Shown piece after piece: positions 36,401 through 49,400 of a DNA stretch of 64,000 nucleotides; position 1 is the stretch's first letter; the number at the start of each line of letters is the position of its first letter. The notes under the pieces are model-generated. The model saw only the letters and a program-made list of their open reading frames with translations. It did not search any database and was not told where the DNA came from. The DNA comes from Eudorina sp. 2006-703-Eu-15. Lineage: Eukaryota; Chlorophyta; Chlorophyceae; Chlamydomonadales; Volvocaceae. Both the position numbers and the translations under genes were made by a program. The stretch spans positions 1 to 64,000 of the forward strand of contig BDSI01000020.1 in the NCBI GenBank assembly GCA_003117195.1. The letters are read 5' to 3'.

Positions 36401-39400
36401 CCCCGCCCCTAATCACATGCATGGCATATTCCATACATAACAACTGGGGTGTGTACGTACTGTTGTTATGTCGTTATTACTTTTGCTGTTATTGCGTTAT
36501 ATTTATTGTTTATATATGTAGTAATTGATTATTAATATTATTATGCATGATTGTACTTACTTACAATATAATTGCTAAATTGTCAAATAATGATAATATT
36601 ATTACTGCTGTTATTATTGATACTGTGTTTCGATGCGTGTTCATTCGTTTTGGGAATGTATGTTCGTTCACGCACCATCGCTCATACGTACGTACATGCA
36701 AGTAAGCAATGCAGTGCAACCAATCAAGCAAGCCGTTCCTACCAGAAACAGCTTGCGCCGGTCACCGGCGGGTTATAATAACCTCCGCCGCTTCGTCACG
36801 AATTGTCTGTCAGCGGCTGTATGTATATATATTATATATGTATGTGCTTCTCTATCTGCTGCTTTCATCACAGGTTTGCAGCGCAGGGCGGCGGCATCCC
36901 CGAAGAAAAATTCGCGCGCTTCATAGCCGAGTGCGTTGACAATCATAGCTTCTACTGCGGCCTCGCGGACGTGCAACCCATCACAAGCGTCATGATGGTG
37001 AAGCAGTTCGTCAAGGCTCCCATCGCAATCAACTCTGAGCAGCTGCGCTTCTCCTTCAGGACATTCATAAAGGTGCTCTTCTGGTGCTCATTCCTTCCCG
37101 TGTCGCTGATGCTTTCTCTCTGGTAAGCCTAGTAAGCCTGCGCGCACTGTGCCGGCGGCAGCTAGCCAGATATACGTAGCTAGCTAGCGTCGTCTGTACA
37201 TACGGCTCTTTGCGGTACCGGCTTACAGCGTGCGTGCGTGCTTGCTTGCGTGCATGCATGCATGCGTGCGGTGCGCAGTAGTGCGTGACACGCACGCAGC
37301 CGCGTGCATGCAGCATATGTGAATGAGTGCATGCGCGGGTCACGCACTCGATGAATGCATGCTGGCATGGCTCCGACGGAACTAGCTATACTATGGCGCA
37401 CGCAGGGGCGGCTCACGGCGGGGGCCTTATTACAATCGAGGAAGTAACATGCATGCGGCGATGGAACGCAGATAAATAGTCTTCATCTGCTTCACCATAC
37501 ATACAAAGAGATAGACGAAGGTATTCTATAGATTCTAATGACACATGCTGTGCATGTATCATCATTATTACTACTTATCATCATGTATGATGTTATAGCT
37601 AGATAGTGGACGACCGACCCCACGGGTCATCGGTGATGACGGCCATCGATCATCTATCACCTACCACACTGCAAAAACGAACGAAACCGCACCATACATC
37701 TTGGCACACCGGACATACATACCTCCACAAGTGCATGTGCGTTGTATACATTTGTGTCTGTGTGCTGCAATCATATCAACTCGACCGATCACGGGTTGGA
37801 TGGCGAAGTCCGTCGGCGGTGTAGATAGAGTCATTTTGCAAACGAACAACGAACTACGACCCAGTCGGTGCTTGCTTTGTCGTAAGGTATATGCGTGCCT
37901 GCCTGTCTGTGCATGTTATGCGCCCCTTGAGTGGACGTATACATACGCACCGGGCGGGAGTAGTTGGAGCGACAGATAGGATGACACACGGGCGCGCGCC
38001 CGACACGATTTTTGAGGTCCGCTGTAATTCACATACATCCTACATCGATTACCACTAGTCGTTGTGCTGTTACGTTCCTTGCTCGTTGCAGGTTGCACAA
38101 CCGGGAGTCGCTCAACCTGCTGCAGCTGCTTGTCATCAGCAAGATCCATACATGGGCGGGGCAGCGCTTTGGGCCGGCACTGTGCTGGCGCCTGTGGTTT
38201 CCCATCTTAGTGACCACCATATGGTATGCGTCAACCTATGCGTGTGTCTTCTTGTATTGGTGAGTAGTGGGCCGCGTGCGCGCGTGGGCCCGCCCCGCCA
38301 TTAAGCGAGCGAGATGGCCTAGCTACGTAGGATAGATGCCCAACCCTCGCTGCCTATCTACCTACGTACCTGCTGTATGTGGAACGGGACTGCTGTGGAC
38401 TATTCAACGCTATAGTTACATCGATACTACATATATATATACCCCTATATATATATACCCCTATATATATATGTATGTATGCGGCGCGCGCGGTAAACAC
38501 CAATCGATCTGTACGTCGCACTCACGGCGGCGGCCCATGTACGTACGTACGTACGCATTATTCGTTATTCACCGCCGGTGATAACCGCCGGTCGGGGCGG
38601 GCTGCGGCAGGGCGGGCTCCGCGACTCACGTCCGTCCATTTGCCTAGCCTGCAAGGCTGTAATGCGATGGGAAGTACGCCGGCAAGCAAGGCAAGGGCCG
38701 CGCGGATTCCGAAGCAAGTAGACATAGGCATGCAGGCTTGCTTGTTTAACGTGGGTGGCAGGGCCGAAGCCGCTGGATGGCGCGCCGTGCGTGCGTGCGT
38801 GGCCGCGATGCCATGCAGTCAGCATCGTTGCTAGCCCCCGCTGCGCGAGTCTTATGCATGTGTCTGTCCTTCGCTGCACGTACGCATGCAGGGGCGTTTA
38901 TGGTGTGGAGACAGTCAAGGAGGCAATCCGACAGGAGAGCTTCACATACTTCTCTAAGTATCAGAACGTGAATAACCAGGTGAGCGTTGAGTATTATAAT
39001 TAGCTGCCCACCGCCGCCGCACCGCACCGCCACTGCGCGCTGGCCCCTCGCTCCAACCAGCCCTGCTGCTGCCCCACGCACCTCATAAACCGACACCTCC
39101 CAGTCCAGCCCCGGGCGGGGTGTAACGCTTGCTTACAGTATACGTCCCAATCAGAAACCCTGCACCGCATTTCGAGGAGCCTATGCATGACCGCGCCGTT
39201 TCACACGGGGTCTGCAAGCACCGCCGCAGCCGCAATGACCGCGGGGGCGCGTGCGTTACACGCACCCAGGTTGCCCAGCCTAGAATCATCATGATCATCT
39301 TCTTCATCGTTTTGCTTTAGCAGTTTTTTTATTATATTTTAATTTTAATTTTAATTGTTATTTTTCGTTATTCGCATGACACGCATACCGTGCGTACCTG

Positions 39401-41060
39401 CAGGGCAGGTGTCGTCGCGCAACTCTATTAACTGTATGTAATAATTTCTCAAGTCGCGGTGGCGGGAGGTGCAAAGGCCAGGGGAAACCCATAACCTCTC
39501 CACCCCCGCCCCCTTAACACACGCATCGGTTTATGACCGAGGCGTATTAATATTATTATTTATATTTTCTAAAGGCGCGCAATCTTATCTGGAAGGAAAT
39601 ATTTTTCGAACTCGATCGCGCATGGCTTCTGGTATTTTGTTCCATATTCGTGCAGCCTGCGCTGTCGGGCGAGATAGAATTGTCGGCATTATGCTATTAG
39701 CAGCGAGCTCCACTTACTACATACTCCACGCTGGGCTTTGCAATAGAGATATATAGAGGTTCGGCAGATACGAAGAGTTACATCAGCGTATTGGAATTCA
39801 GCTTCGAACGAAGCGTCGTACGTGGCAGCCCGCCGGGGGGAGGGAGGCGGCGGGCAAGCGAGACGGGAAATTTCTTGCAGATTCGCGCAGCAGGCCCTTT
39901 TAATATTTCGTAATTCCGTAATTTGCCTTCATCCCATTATATTAGTTGTGGAGTTCCTGCGGTGTCTGGATGGCACGCATACATGCATCTGCTAGGTGCG
40001 ATCTATCGATAGATGCATGGTTGCTAACAAGCGAGCGCGGCGGGTGCGGGCGGTCCAGTTTAGCAGGCAGGAAAGCAGGATCGAATCATAACACTGCGGG
40101 TTGTCATGTATGACGACCGTTGCACGCAGGTGTCGTTTTGGCAGAGTCACGTCTCGATATATCTGACCGTGGTACGTAAGTCCTTGGAATAGGAATTGCT
40201 GTTGTGGACTGGCATTTATATATAACCAATGCGTGTACGTAATAATTCGCCGCCGGGGTATGTACGTACGCAGTATGTAAACGCGTGAGCGGACGGACGC
40301 TCGGCAAGCGAGGAGCTGTCCCGCCGCACGTGAACATATAATAAATTACTGCCCTGACTGCATTGTACGCGTTCGCGCGTGCGTGTTCATTACACTTTGG
40401 TGGTGTTTGTTGATTATTGCCCGCCGCATGTATCTGCAGCTAGACTGATAGCGGTTTCGTAGCTTATGATGATGCGACCTGCTAGCTGCACTTACTGGTG
40501 TGCTTGATGATGAGGCAGGAGCGCGCGCGCGGCCGGCTGTAGCGGATCTCACACCGCATGCCGGCATCTCTATCGATGTTTTCGATCGCCTCGCTGAACT
40601 CTTGATTACCTGGTTGCTTGATTTATTATCCGTTCGTCCCGCCAGTTCGTCGGCTTTGCGATTGCAGCCAAGCTCTCCGTACGTGACACCACCAAGGTGC
40701 GGCAGCTGGCAATCCTGGTGCGAGACCTGAACCTTAATGAGCTGCACGTTGATAGCAGCGTGGAGGCGTTCGAGGACTTCACCTTTGACCGGCTTTTGGT
40801 GGAGATCGAGTCCCGTGTGGACAAAGAGAGCAGGTAACCTCGCCTGGGGTTGTTACTACTTGCGGCGGCGGCTGCCTGCCTGCCTGTACATACTGCAGCA
40901 TCATACACGCGCGGTGACGACATTATTATGCCTATTATTTATCATTCGTGTATGATCTGTTAGTATTATAATTATCCGAGCAAAATATATAATAATTGGG
41001 TTGTTGTTATCTCCGTTATCATGCTGATATATATAATATATAATATATAATATATAATAC

Positions 41061-41091
<31 letters not shown>

Positions 41092-44000
41092 CATCATATG
41101 TATGAATGAATGAACGTTACAGCGGACCCCAAAGGGATATGTATGTTGTTAGCTCTGCTGTATTTACGGCTTAATGTGCCGGCGGTATCGATACAGGGTG
41201 CGTGTGGCTGACGCCGCCGTGCGTACGTAGCGCATTGGCAGACTTTGTTCGTGGCCAGCAGCAAGGCACGCGCGCCGTGCTGACCAAGGCCGCGTGCAAG
41301 ATCACTCGGTCATTGTGTATGTGTATGTTGCTCTTGCCCCTTCATTAGCACGTAGATAGATATATATTGTTGGCGCCCCGCGGGGTGCCGCGCTCTGCGG
41401 ATTTGAGTGCGTGCGTGGTTGCGGTGGCGGGTGGGTCTGGGTTGATCCCTGCCGCTGGCTGGGAGGGTTCCGACCCTGGGCTGCTGCTGGCTGGTAGGCA
41501 CCGATAACCTTGATGTATTAAGCTATATGATGCCCCTAGCGGTAATAATTGCTTCTTTGAGCGAGTGCAGCAGCAGGTTGATGAGCGTTGCTCGCTATCT
41601 GCACTCTATCGCTTCCTTTGCTTGCGTGGTTGATGCTGGAATACGCCTCGAGGGCTCGCTGCCCTGCCACATGTACGTGCAGACAGTCGAAGTTGCTCAA
41701 GATATGCCGCGTGATGGCAATCTTCGTTGTGCCTGCCTTCTTCTGCATGGCCATGCCCATCATGCGCCTGGTCTTCGTCGGCAACATGTGGCCCTCTGAC
41801 CGTTACGGACTGGGAGCCGCCTTTTGCCAGTCTATTTCATTGGTGGGGCCCTTCCTCATTATAAACACTGAGTGTGAGTTGGATGATTGCGCCGCGCGCG
41901 CGGCGGGCGGGGGGGGGCGGGGTTAGCTGGTTTGCATACATGCATGCTTGTGCATGGATGGCCAAGCAACATGACCTGCTGCTGCCTGCCAAATGCATCG
42001 CTCGATCCATCGGCGGCATACGGATGCGCCACGTAGGGTCGGCCGCAGCAGTTGCGTGTATTGCATGTATGTAGGCTAGGGCGACGTACGACCCAAACTG
42101 ATTGGATGAAGCTACCTACCTACCTACCTACCTACCTACCTACCTACCTACCTACCTACCTACCTACCTACCTACCTACCTACCTACCTACCTACCTACC
42201 TACCTACCTACCTACCTACCTACTACCTACCTACCTACCTACCTACCTACCTACCTACCTACCTACCTACCTACCTACCTACTACCTACCTACCTACCTA
42301 CCTACCTACCTACCTACCTACCTACCTACCTACCTACCTACCTACCTACCTACCTACTTACCTACCTACCTACCTACCTACCTACCTACCTACCACGCAT
42401 TTATCTGCTGGCTTGCCTGATGGCAGCATGAATACTTTGTACGTACGTACCTGTATGTGATGCGCTTGTACATACGTACGGGGACATACATAACATTGTA
42501 TTGTGTCGGTGTACGTATCGTCATACATGCAACCAAGCAACCACACTTACTGACAAAGATGCATACATACAACGCGTTCTATCTATCTACGCGCAGGCTA
42601 CGAGGTTTTCGTGGTCCTCTATGAGCAGCGAAAGCGTACCGTGCTCTACAGTGCGCTATTCTCACGTGAAGAGGCCCGCATGAACAGGCTGCCCTGTCTG
42701 AACAACAGAAGGTACGTACGTGCGTGCCCACAATCGAATGAAATAAAATGTGCATACGCATGAACGCCAAGCAGCAGGCACCGTGCGCGCCTGGTTTTTA
42801 CACAAATAAATAAAACAACCCTGCGTCGTGCACATATGACGCCCTGTCATGCCCTTGATGAAAGCAAGGTCCATCCAACAACTAAGGTCGGGGCTTTTTG
42901 TATAAAGGATGTTATACTGGACCCCGCGGGTCATCGATGACAGCCGATGCATGCTCCGGGCGTTCTATTATTTCATCATCGGTGCAGCCAGCCACCTGCA
43001 CTTCTGACGCTAGCTAACCCCTACTTCTGTCATTGCCCACGCATGTAACCGCAATCTTTCCCCGCTGCTGCGAGAGCAGCCCGTGCAACATCCAAATCTG
43101 GGCACAGATGCGGACGTATCTTCAGAGCCAGAAGGTGCTGGACCTGCGCTGGGTGGAGGCGGCGGTAGGCCTGCTGTGCATCTCCGCGCTGTCCGTCACC
43201 ATTATGGTGGTTGTCGGCACGTTCCAGGTGAGCGGCCAACACTAATATAATATCGACAACACCTCTACCATCTTGAACCACCATCTACGTAATAGATATA
43301 CTATCCCATATATTATTGTCATTATTATTGTTACGCCGGAATCCTTCGCGCCTGGCGTGTGTTAAGGTAGGGGGACGCGCCCTGAGCGAGGCAGGACATG
43401 TCCGCCGTCTCCCATACGCTCGCTAACGTCCACCGTGTCCTCTCTTGCAGCCCCTCAACGGCCCTAGCTAGATGCCCCATATGTCGGGCGAACGCCACAC
43501 TGTCGCTGTGGGACACGTACGGCCCGTTCATGCAACCTGCCAGAGTCGCTCGGGCGTGCCTGATGACCTACATCCTATCTTGATAGGCCTAATTGCTTGT
43601 GTCAGCATTCTATCTCAGATTCAAGCGCTCTCTGGAACTTGCCAGCCAGCTCCACAGCGAGCTGTGCCAGCACTCCTGTAGTAGGTGTCGTACAATGGTC
43701 GGCCTTATTACTCCTCAAATACGGTGCGAAGCACTGTCCCAGCATCTCGAGAAGCCTTTGCCAGCTCTCACATACTACAACTCCCATCATTCTTGCTCGC
43801 TGCTCCCAGCCGCCGCACGAACTTGGCAAGCCGCCAGCTAGCCTGCAGCCTGCAGCCGCTGGGTTGTTTCCAGATCCCATCTCTGGCTCAAGCCTACCTG
43901 ATACACACCGCCCGGTCGGTCAACCTACGTAGCCCATCCCACTCCACCGACAGCTCTCAGCATGGCAATTATTACTCACACTCCACCAACTGCCCGCACC

Positions 44001-46416
44001 ATCGGGACCGGTGACAGGATTCGAACCTGCATAATAACGCGCACATCCGTCTCGGACTATATATCCCGTGGCAAAGTCCCACTTACACCAACCAGCGAGG
44101 CGAGTGGATTTCCTTGGTTCCGTTCAAATGTGACAGACGCGGTGCTACATACTCACATACCAGCAACATTATGAGTGTTACAGATAGAGCTTTCCTAACA
44201 TCATTTTCATGTTCTTTTAAGTCTTCTTCATATGCGTTTCCTCTTCATAGGAAGTAAGATTATGAAGAACTTTGCGGACGTATGAACTGCGCATGAACCA
44301 TCTATGAAGATACGAAGTGGCTTATGAAGATAGGTCCGTTCCACGAGTAGAGGGGGAACGAACTCGGACCCGACTGAAGAGCCGGTCCAAGCAAGCGGGA
44401 CTCCCCAGCCGCAACTCGGAACCATGTTGTCCCGACCCGGATGGAACCTGCAACCTCATGGTTACAGACTCGATGCCTTATTAGGAAACTATCTAATGCC
44501 CAATTCGACTGTTCACCTGCTGCTTGTATACCTCGCACGCAGGGCACCATCGTGGCCGATAGCTCCGATGTTCGTGTCGTGCTGTCTTTCAGCCTATTGG
44601 GCTTCCTTGGCCTCTTTGCCGTCGTCGTCGTGCTGATCCTGCTGGCTGTGAGCATAGGCGAGATCTATAAACAAGTAAGCGAGCGTGAACGCGCGTGCGT
44701 CTGTGCGTGCATGGGCGGGTGCTTGCTTGCTTGCTTGCTTCCACCATGTCCACCATACATCCCGCCGTGCGTGCGTGCGTGCCGGCTATCGATCTCTTTA
44801 GATAGATAGACTGCTGCTGCGTGCCCACGCATCATCTATCTTGTTGGAACGAAGCTCCCCCATCCAGCCAGGCACTGGTGATGATGAGTGCCTTGCTTGT
44901 ATGTGTGTGCGTGTTTTCCAATGACGTTCGTTGCTTGTATATTTTCCGTCCAAATGTGGAGGAGCGAGTCGCGCGTGCGAGCGAGTACATACACTGCTGA
45001 TGGCGGCAGCGTATCGATCGCTAGCTTATTACGCAGCACGCGTGATGAAATGCTAGAAATGCATATATAGCGATGTATGCATGCCTTGTTGCCGACTGTA
45101 TGTACGTGCAATCTAGATCTGCTTTACCTTCTGTATGGGCCCGAACGTAGTACTTGCATTGTGGGTCTATCCCCCCGCACTACTTGTCCTTGCTTGCTTG
45201 GTGGTGCCCAAACAAGCTGCATTAGCGAGCATGGATGTGGTCATGGCCGATGGATAACGTGCCTTCGTTCTCCTTTATTAATACTTCGTCGGCTTGCGGT
45301 CCCACTAGCTACTACTGCTGTGGCTAGTTTTTATTAATATCGTATGTATGGTATGAAATGAAACCAAGCGACGGAGCATGTGCGCCTACTTCCGTCGTTC
45401 GTGCCTTGCTTTACCCCCGCCGCCATCCTTGTTGCCAGGACCTTTACCGGCTGAACAAAGAGTCGTGGGAGATTGAGTGCATCTTGCAGACAGATGGGAG
45501 GGTGATGCCCGAGGTGGACAAGTCAATCCTCGGATCATGCAAGAGCCTTCTGGAGAAGCTCATCTCGTTGCTGGACAAGAGCAATGAGTACCTGGAGGTG
45601 CGAAATACATACATGTGTGTGCAATACATGCATGTTTACTGATGTATATATATACAGTAATATACTGTATATATACAGTATAGTACAGCAGTATATTACA
45701 GTATATTACAGAGTATATATATAGTAATGGGCGTCATTCGTTATGGGCGTCACCGCAGACGCGCGAGCTGAGAACATGCATGCATGATGATGCATGATGA
45801 CGTTACCGATCGACCTGCTGCGGCGGCCTAGCTAGTGCGTAGGCGGTCCTTTCTGTCGTTCTGGCGCCAAGACATTTTGACGACATATATACGTACATGC
45901 ATGTCCGTCCCCGCCCCGGCTCCGTTAGCTCCGTGGTACGTAAAAGCGACGATTCTATCTATATATCTGTGTGTGTGCCAGTATCTGCTGTCCAACATTA
46001 TTCACTAGTGCTGGGTCCTACCTGGCTGCAGTACTGCAGCCAGGACCCAGCAGCATCGTAGCAGTGCTCTTCAAGTCGGTTGCTTGCAATTCAACAGGTA
46101 GGAGCAAATAAAGAAGGTTTATTTTCATTCATCATCAAGCTAAGGCTCGCTCGCTCGGCTTACCTACGCGCAACCAACCAAGCAAGCGACCAAGCGATGC
46201 GACCGAAATTAAAAGTACATATATAAATGATGGACTTGATGCATAAAAATGCGATATCCGTCCATCCTGACTACTGCCTGCTGCCTGCAGATTTTCGGTG
46301 TGCCCGTCGATACGCGCCTAAAAAACGCGATGCTCAGCTTTGTACTCACCGGCATTGTGGCGGCCATCTCGGCATTTGTCAGCTTGCTGGTGCGATACAA
46401 CATGAGCGGCAACTGA
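33495..46416 (+). CDS. EF-hand multi-pass membrane protein, unrecognised family, 14 exons, 698 aa
   Basis: Exons: 33495-33528, 33559-33719, 34100-34366, 35918-36021, 36874-37122, 38092-38223, 38892-38979, 40646-40833, 41683-41873, 42597-42711, 43077-43227, 44543-44674, 45439-45597, 46291-46416. All are GT-AG and phases close to 698 codons plus TGA. A canonical EF-hand loop, [12 protein letters not shown] (residues 148-159), has acidic or polar ligands at positions 1, 3, 5, 9 and 12 and is split by intron 3. Hydrophobic segments lie at about 253-272, 302-316, 416-440, 450-478, 536-559, 571-600 and 669-690, giving roughly six to eight passes; a charged helix (residues 605-657, [13 protein letters not shown]) precedes the last one. 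I do not recognise the family; a Ca2+-responsive channel, transporter or scaffold are all possible. Introns are large, AT-rich and full of simple repeats. The short first exon and the acceptor of exon 9 are the least certain parts. A TGTAA lies at 46987. Confidence 0.84.
35431..35531 (+). repeat. Dispersed repeat, about 100 bp, copy 2
   Basis: Nearly identical to 10613-10715, preceded by a run of TGAATGAA units. It lies in intron 3 of the EF-hand gene, about 25 kb from the other full copy. Confidence 0.88.
41025..41092. repeat. TA-rich microsatellite in EF-hand gene intron 8
   Basis: ATATATAA units pass into a pure (TA)n run, followed directly at 41101 by a fragment of the dispersed TGAATGAACGTTACAGCGGA repeat. 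Confidence 0.9.
42112..42394. repeat. (CTAC)n tetranucleotide array, about 280 bp
   Basis: About 70 CTAC units, with three one- or two-base interruptions, occupy intron 9 of the EF-hand gene. Because the unit is four bases, every frame reads the same Leu-Pro-Thr-Tyr repeat; the open frames here are not genes. Confidence 0.97.
43677..43778 (+). repeat. Dispersed repeat shared with the lipase gene, copy 1
   Basis: Located in intron 11 of the EF-hand gene. It reads TGTAGTAGGTGTCGTACAAT and continues through GCGAAGCACTGTCCCAGCAT to CCAGCTCTCAC. The reverse complement, about 85-90% identical by eye, is at 53336-53443 in the lipase gene. Confidence 0.85.
43995..44105 (-). repeat. tRNA-like sequence / SINE head, minus strand
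   Basis: On the - strand a B box GGTTCGAATCC (44037-44027) sits in a T arm whose five pairs all form (one G-T). An A-box-like GGTGTAAGTGG lies upstream with a long variable region between. The acceptor strands pair only with wobbles and one mismatch, and the anticodon stem is imperfect. A decayed class II tRNA gene or a tRNA-derived SINE is likely. Confidence 0.45.
44220..44520 (-). repeat. Second tRNA-derived SINE-like segment
   Basis: The - strand carries GTCTGTAACCATGAGGTTGC, then GGTTCCATCC (a B-box variant, 44448-44439), preceded by GCCTAATAAGGCATC, the arrangement of a tRNA anticodon arm, variable loop and T arm. Downstream on the same strand are AT-rich CTTCATA and TCTTCAT repeats, as in a SINE tail. 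It lies next to the tRNA-like sequence at 43995-44105 within intron 11 of the EF-hand gene. Confidence 0.4.
46009..46052. repeat. Near-perfect hairpin in EF-hand gene intron 13
   Basis: TGCTGGGTC then CTGGCTGCAG, a two-base loop TA, then CTGCAGCCAG and GACCCAGCA: 19 base pairs interrupted only by a four-base bulge (46018-46021). Confidence 0.9.
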
Positions 46417-49400
46417 CTAATAAGTGATGCACGTACGGTTACCTGCTACCTTCATGCATCGGTCATGCTCGAGCGACAGATCGATCATACATCGATCAAC
46501 GCTCGATCGCAACGAATCTGACCGCCGCCAGCCGTATGTATGTACGGCCATCGACGCACGCTGCCTGCTGCGTGGGGCTGTCATGACTGATTCTACTTAT
46601 CCTGGATGGAGCGCGCGCGTGACGGCGGAGTGTACGACATGCGTATGTCAGTCTAACTTTTGATTATCATGCCGCGCGGGTTCATATATGCATGATACAT
46701 TGATCACGGACAGACAGAGCGGGGTCATTGCCAGCTGGTGCATGGTACGGAAGGCGTCCATCCCGAGATCATCAAATAGATATGCAGTTAATTGATTGGT
46801 GGGTTGCATGTACGCACGGCGGGCGGGCATGGATGGGCTACCCATATGGCGGGCTTACTTACCCGCCCGTATGGTTCGTTGGCCGCCAACCTGTCGGAGC
46901 CAATGGATGACCTGCCGAATGGAGGCAGGTAGACTGGCGCTGGAATCACGCGTCGATAGATGACAGATAGAACGGCTAGAACTGCTTGTAATGCTGCTAG
47001 CTGAGTCAAGGTACGTAATAAATGCATATTGAAGGCTTGCTGCTCGCTGGCGACACACGTGCCAGCAATTGCATTTGCAGGCGATCGAGCTTAATTGTAC
47101 GTACGTACTCGATCGCCAGCTAGCGAGCATGTTCAGTGTAATGAGCGAGCCGTCGAACTGGATGGCCCCGCCCGTAGTACACTAAAAAGATTTATATTGA
47201 GTTTTCGTTACTTTCACGATTACGAGCGATAGATCGTTGCCAAACAAATTTCTCACTCAACCGCTGCTGCATGCAAATGCTCGGGACTATGGGGACGTTT
47301 GCGCGCGTGCGTGGCTTGAGGACGTGTAGCGCCCGCGCCCCGCGGGCGCACAAACTTTTTGGCGTTTGAGCAAACCCGTGGGAGGACACACCCGGGCGCC
47401 CAGGATCGTTTACGCAGCGTAATCGCTCGATACCAGTGAAGAGATAGAGTTATCGACGGAGGTGTATGTATTATCGAGATTTGCGGATGCGCGAGCGGTA
47501 AGCGGAAGTAAGTGGAAGCAGAGGTTGGACCTAAGGCCGCTGGCCCTGGTGTATTTTTACAAGCCAGAAATAAGGCAGAGTTTCGCTGCGAGGCCGTCAG
47601 GCCCAGGAAACGTTTGGTGCCTGCAGTTTGGTGTGTGAACGCAAACAGGGAAAGGAGACGTTGCGACATAGACGACGTACTGTAGCTAGCGTTATCTGGC
47701 GCAGATTGAAGGTGAAGAGAGAAAGAGTGGCTGGGGGAAAGCTGTCTGTGCCCGTGATTTGGGACAGAAGTGGGAGACAAAGTTGAAGCCGTTTGCTTAC
47801 AACCACAGAAACACTTCAGAAATACTTGGAGGAATGTTCATCTCCAAGGAGTGTGGGGGCGACGTTCCAGTGACCTTTTAGGGTTTAGATAAACACGGTT
47901 TACGACCACTTGACCAGGTCCGGCGGTGCCTTTTATATGAACAGTGCGCCCGCCATTCGTACAGTTACCATACTGCTGCCAACGTAATTCCAGGCCAGAT
48001 GCAACGTTATGCAAGATAGGTGCAACGTAATGCAGGCCACGATTACGTTGACGCGAGGCCATCCACGAGGCCACGTGTATTACGTTTTCACAACAGCGGA
48101 CAGGCTCATCATTTATCAAGCGCCTCATAACATCGACTGTTATTGTGGGCCCGGGGAGTGTTTCGGTGCACTTGGGGAGCCTGTCCGGAGCGCCATGGTG
48201 GCGTTAGTTCATTTAGGCAGTGTATGGTGAGGAAGCCTCGGCTGTCGCCGGGGCTGTCACCGATGACCCGCGGGGTCCGCTGTAACATCCTAATAATCGA
48301 CTGTTTTGAACCAACTGTTAGGACACTGTATTACGCACTGGGAGATACACCGGCGTGATGAAAATCTCGCTCGGCTTCGTTATAAATTGCTTGTCAGGAC
48401 CGTTGCACAAATGAATGAACGTTACAGCGGACCCCGAAAAGGGAAGTATTGACGCACCGTGCGTCATGTATGCATGCCTCCCTGTTGCTGATGATTGAAG
48501 AGCAAGACACGCACTGAAGCGAGCGAGGCGGCCAGGCTGCGTGTAGCCCACATAGGAGCCTACCTAGCGCATGCTGAAGAAAGCAAGCAAGGTATGTAAC
48601 ATCCTTAATAATAAGCAAGGTCACGGAGATCGAACCAGCCACACACATTTGATGACCTGGGGCAGATAGAGGCAGTCGTGTGGCATGCAATAATAATATG
48701 GTCGATTCCGGGCTTGGCTATCTATGCATGCACGCACTCGACTTCCGTCTGCCTACCTTCGAACACACGCAGTCAACACGCACGGCTGCTGTTTGCTTGC
48801 CTTAATATTAGGTAGGAACATTACTCCTGGACGGCTAAGCCCAAGCGTGCGTTGAGGGCGCCGCGGGGTTCGTTGTTTCATGGTTGGGAGTCGACATATG
48901 CACATATGCTGTAACGTTCATTCATTCATTCATATGCATGCACATATGACACAATGCATTAGCATTGGTCATCTATCATCAGTAATATGTTGCTTTGACG
49001 TACGTAGGTACCTGCTTGAGCCGCATCTTGGACGAAGGGTCAGTGAGGCAACGGTTTAACCGTCAGTTTGAACTCAGCAACCGGAGTCACACGCACAGAA
49101 TCAGCTACCAGGACCAGTTGTCCTAATTGTAAACAGATTACAATTACCAGCAGAATAACAGGATTCGGCAGTCCGAAATACAGGTTCACGTATCAGCAAA
49201 GTGTAAGGAACAGCTTCCTCAAAAATGACAGCAAATACAGAACAGTAAAATACCATAAAGAGCATATTGTTTATTATGCGAGACAGAGCATAATACAACG
49301 TGGCCGGACCCATGGGTCCGACCCGCTCGACGTGCACATCTAAGGTTATCTCTTTATACCACGGTCGAAACGGTCGCGACGACGTCTGCATTAACGTGAA

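Noticed and set aside
42052..42431. Open frames reading Leu-Pro-Thr-Tyr repeats
   Set aside because: A four-base repeat without stops; identical in all three frames.
47253..47780. 175-codon - strand frame in the convergent intergenic region
   Set aside because: Ser/Pro/Thr-biased composition without motif or splice partners; not distinguishable from chance in this sequence.
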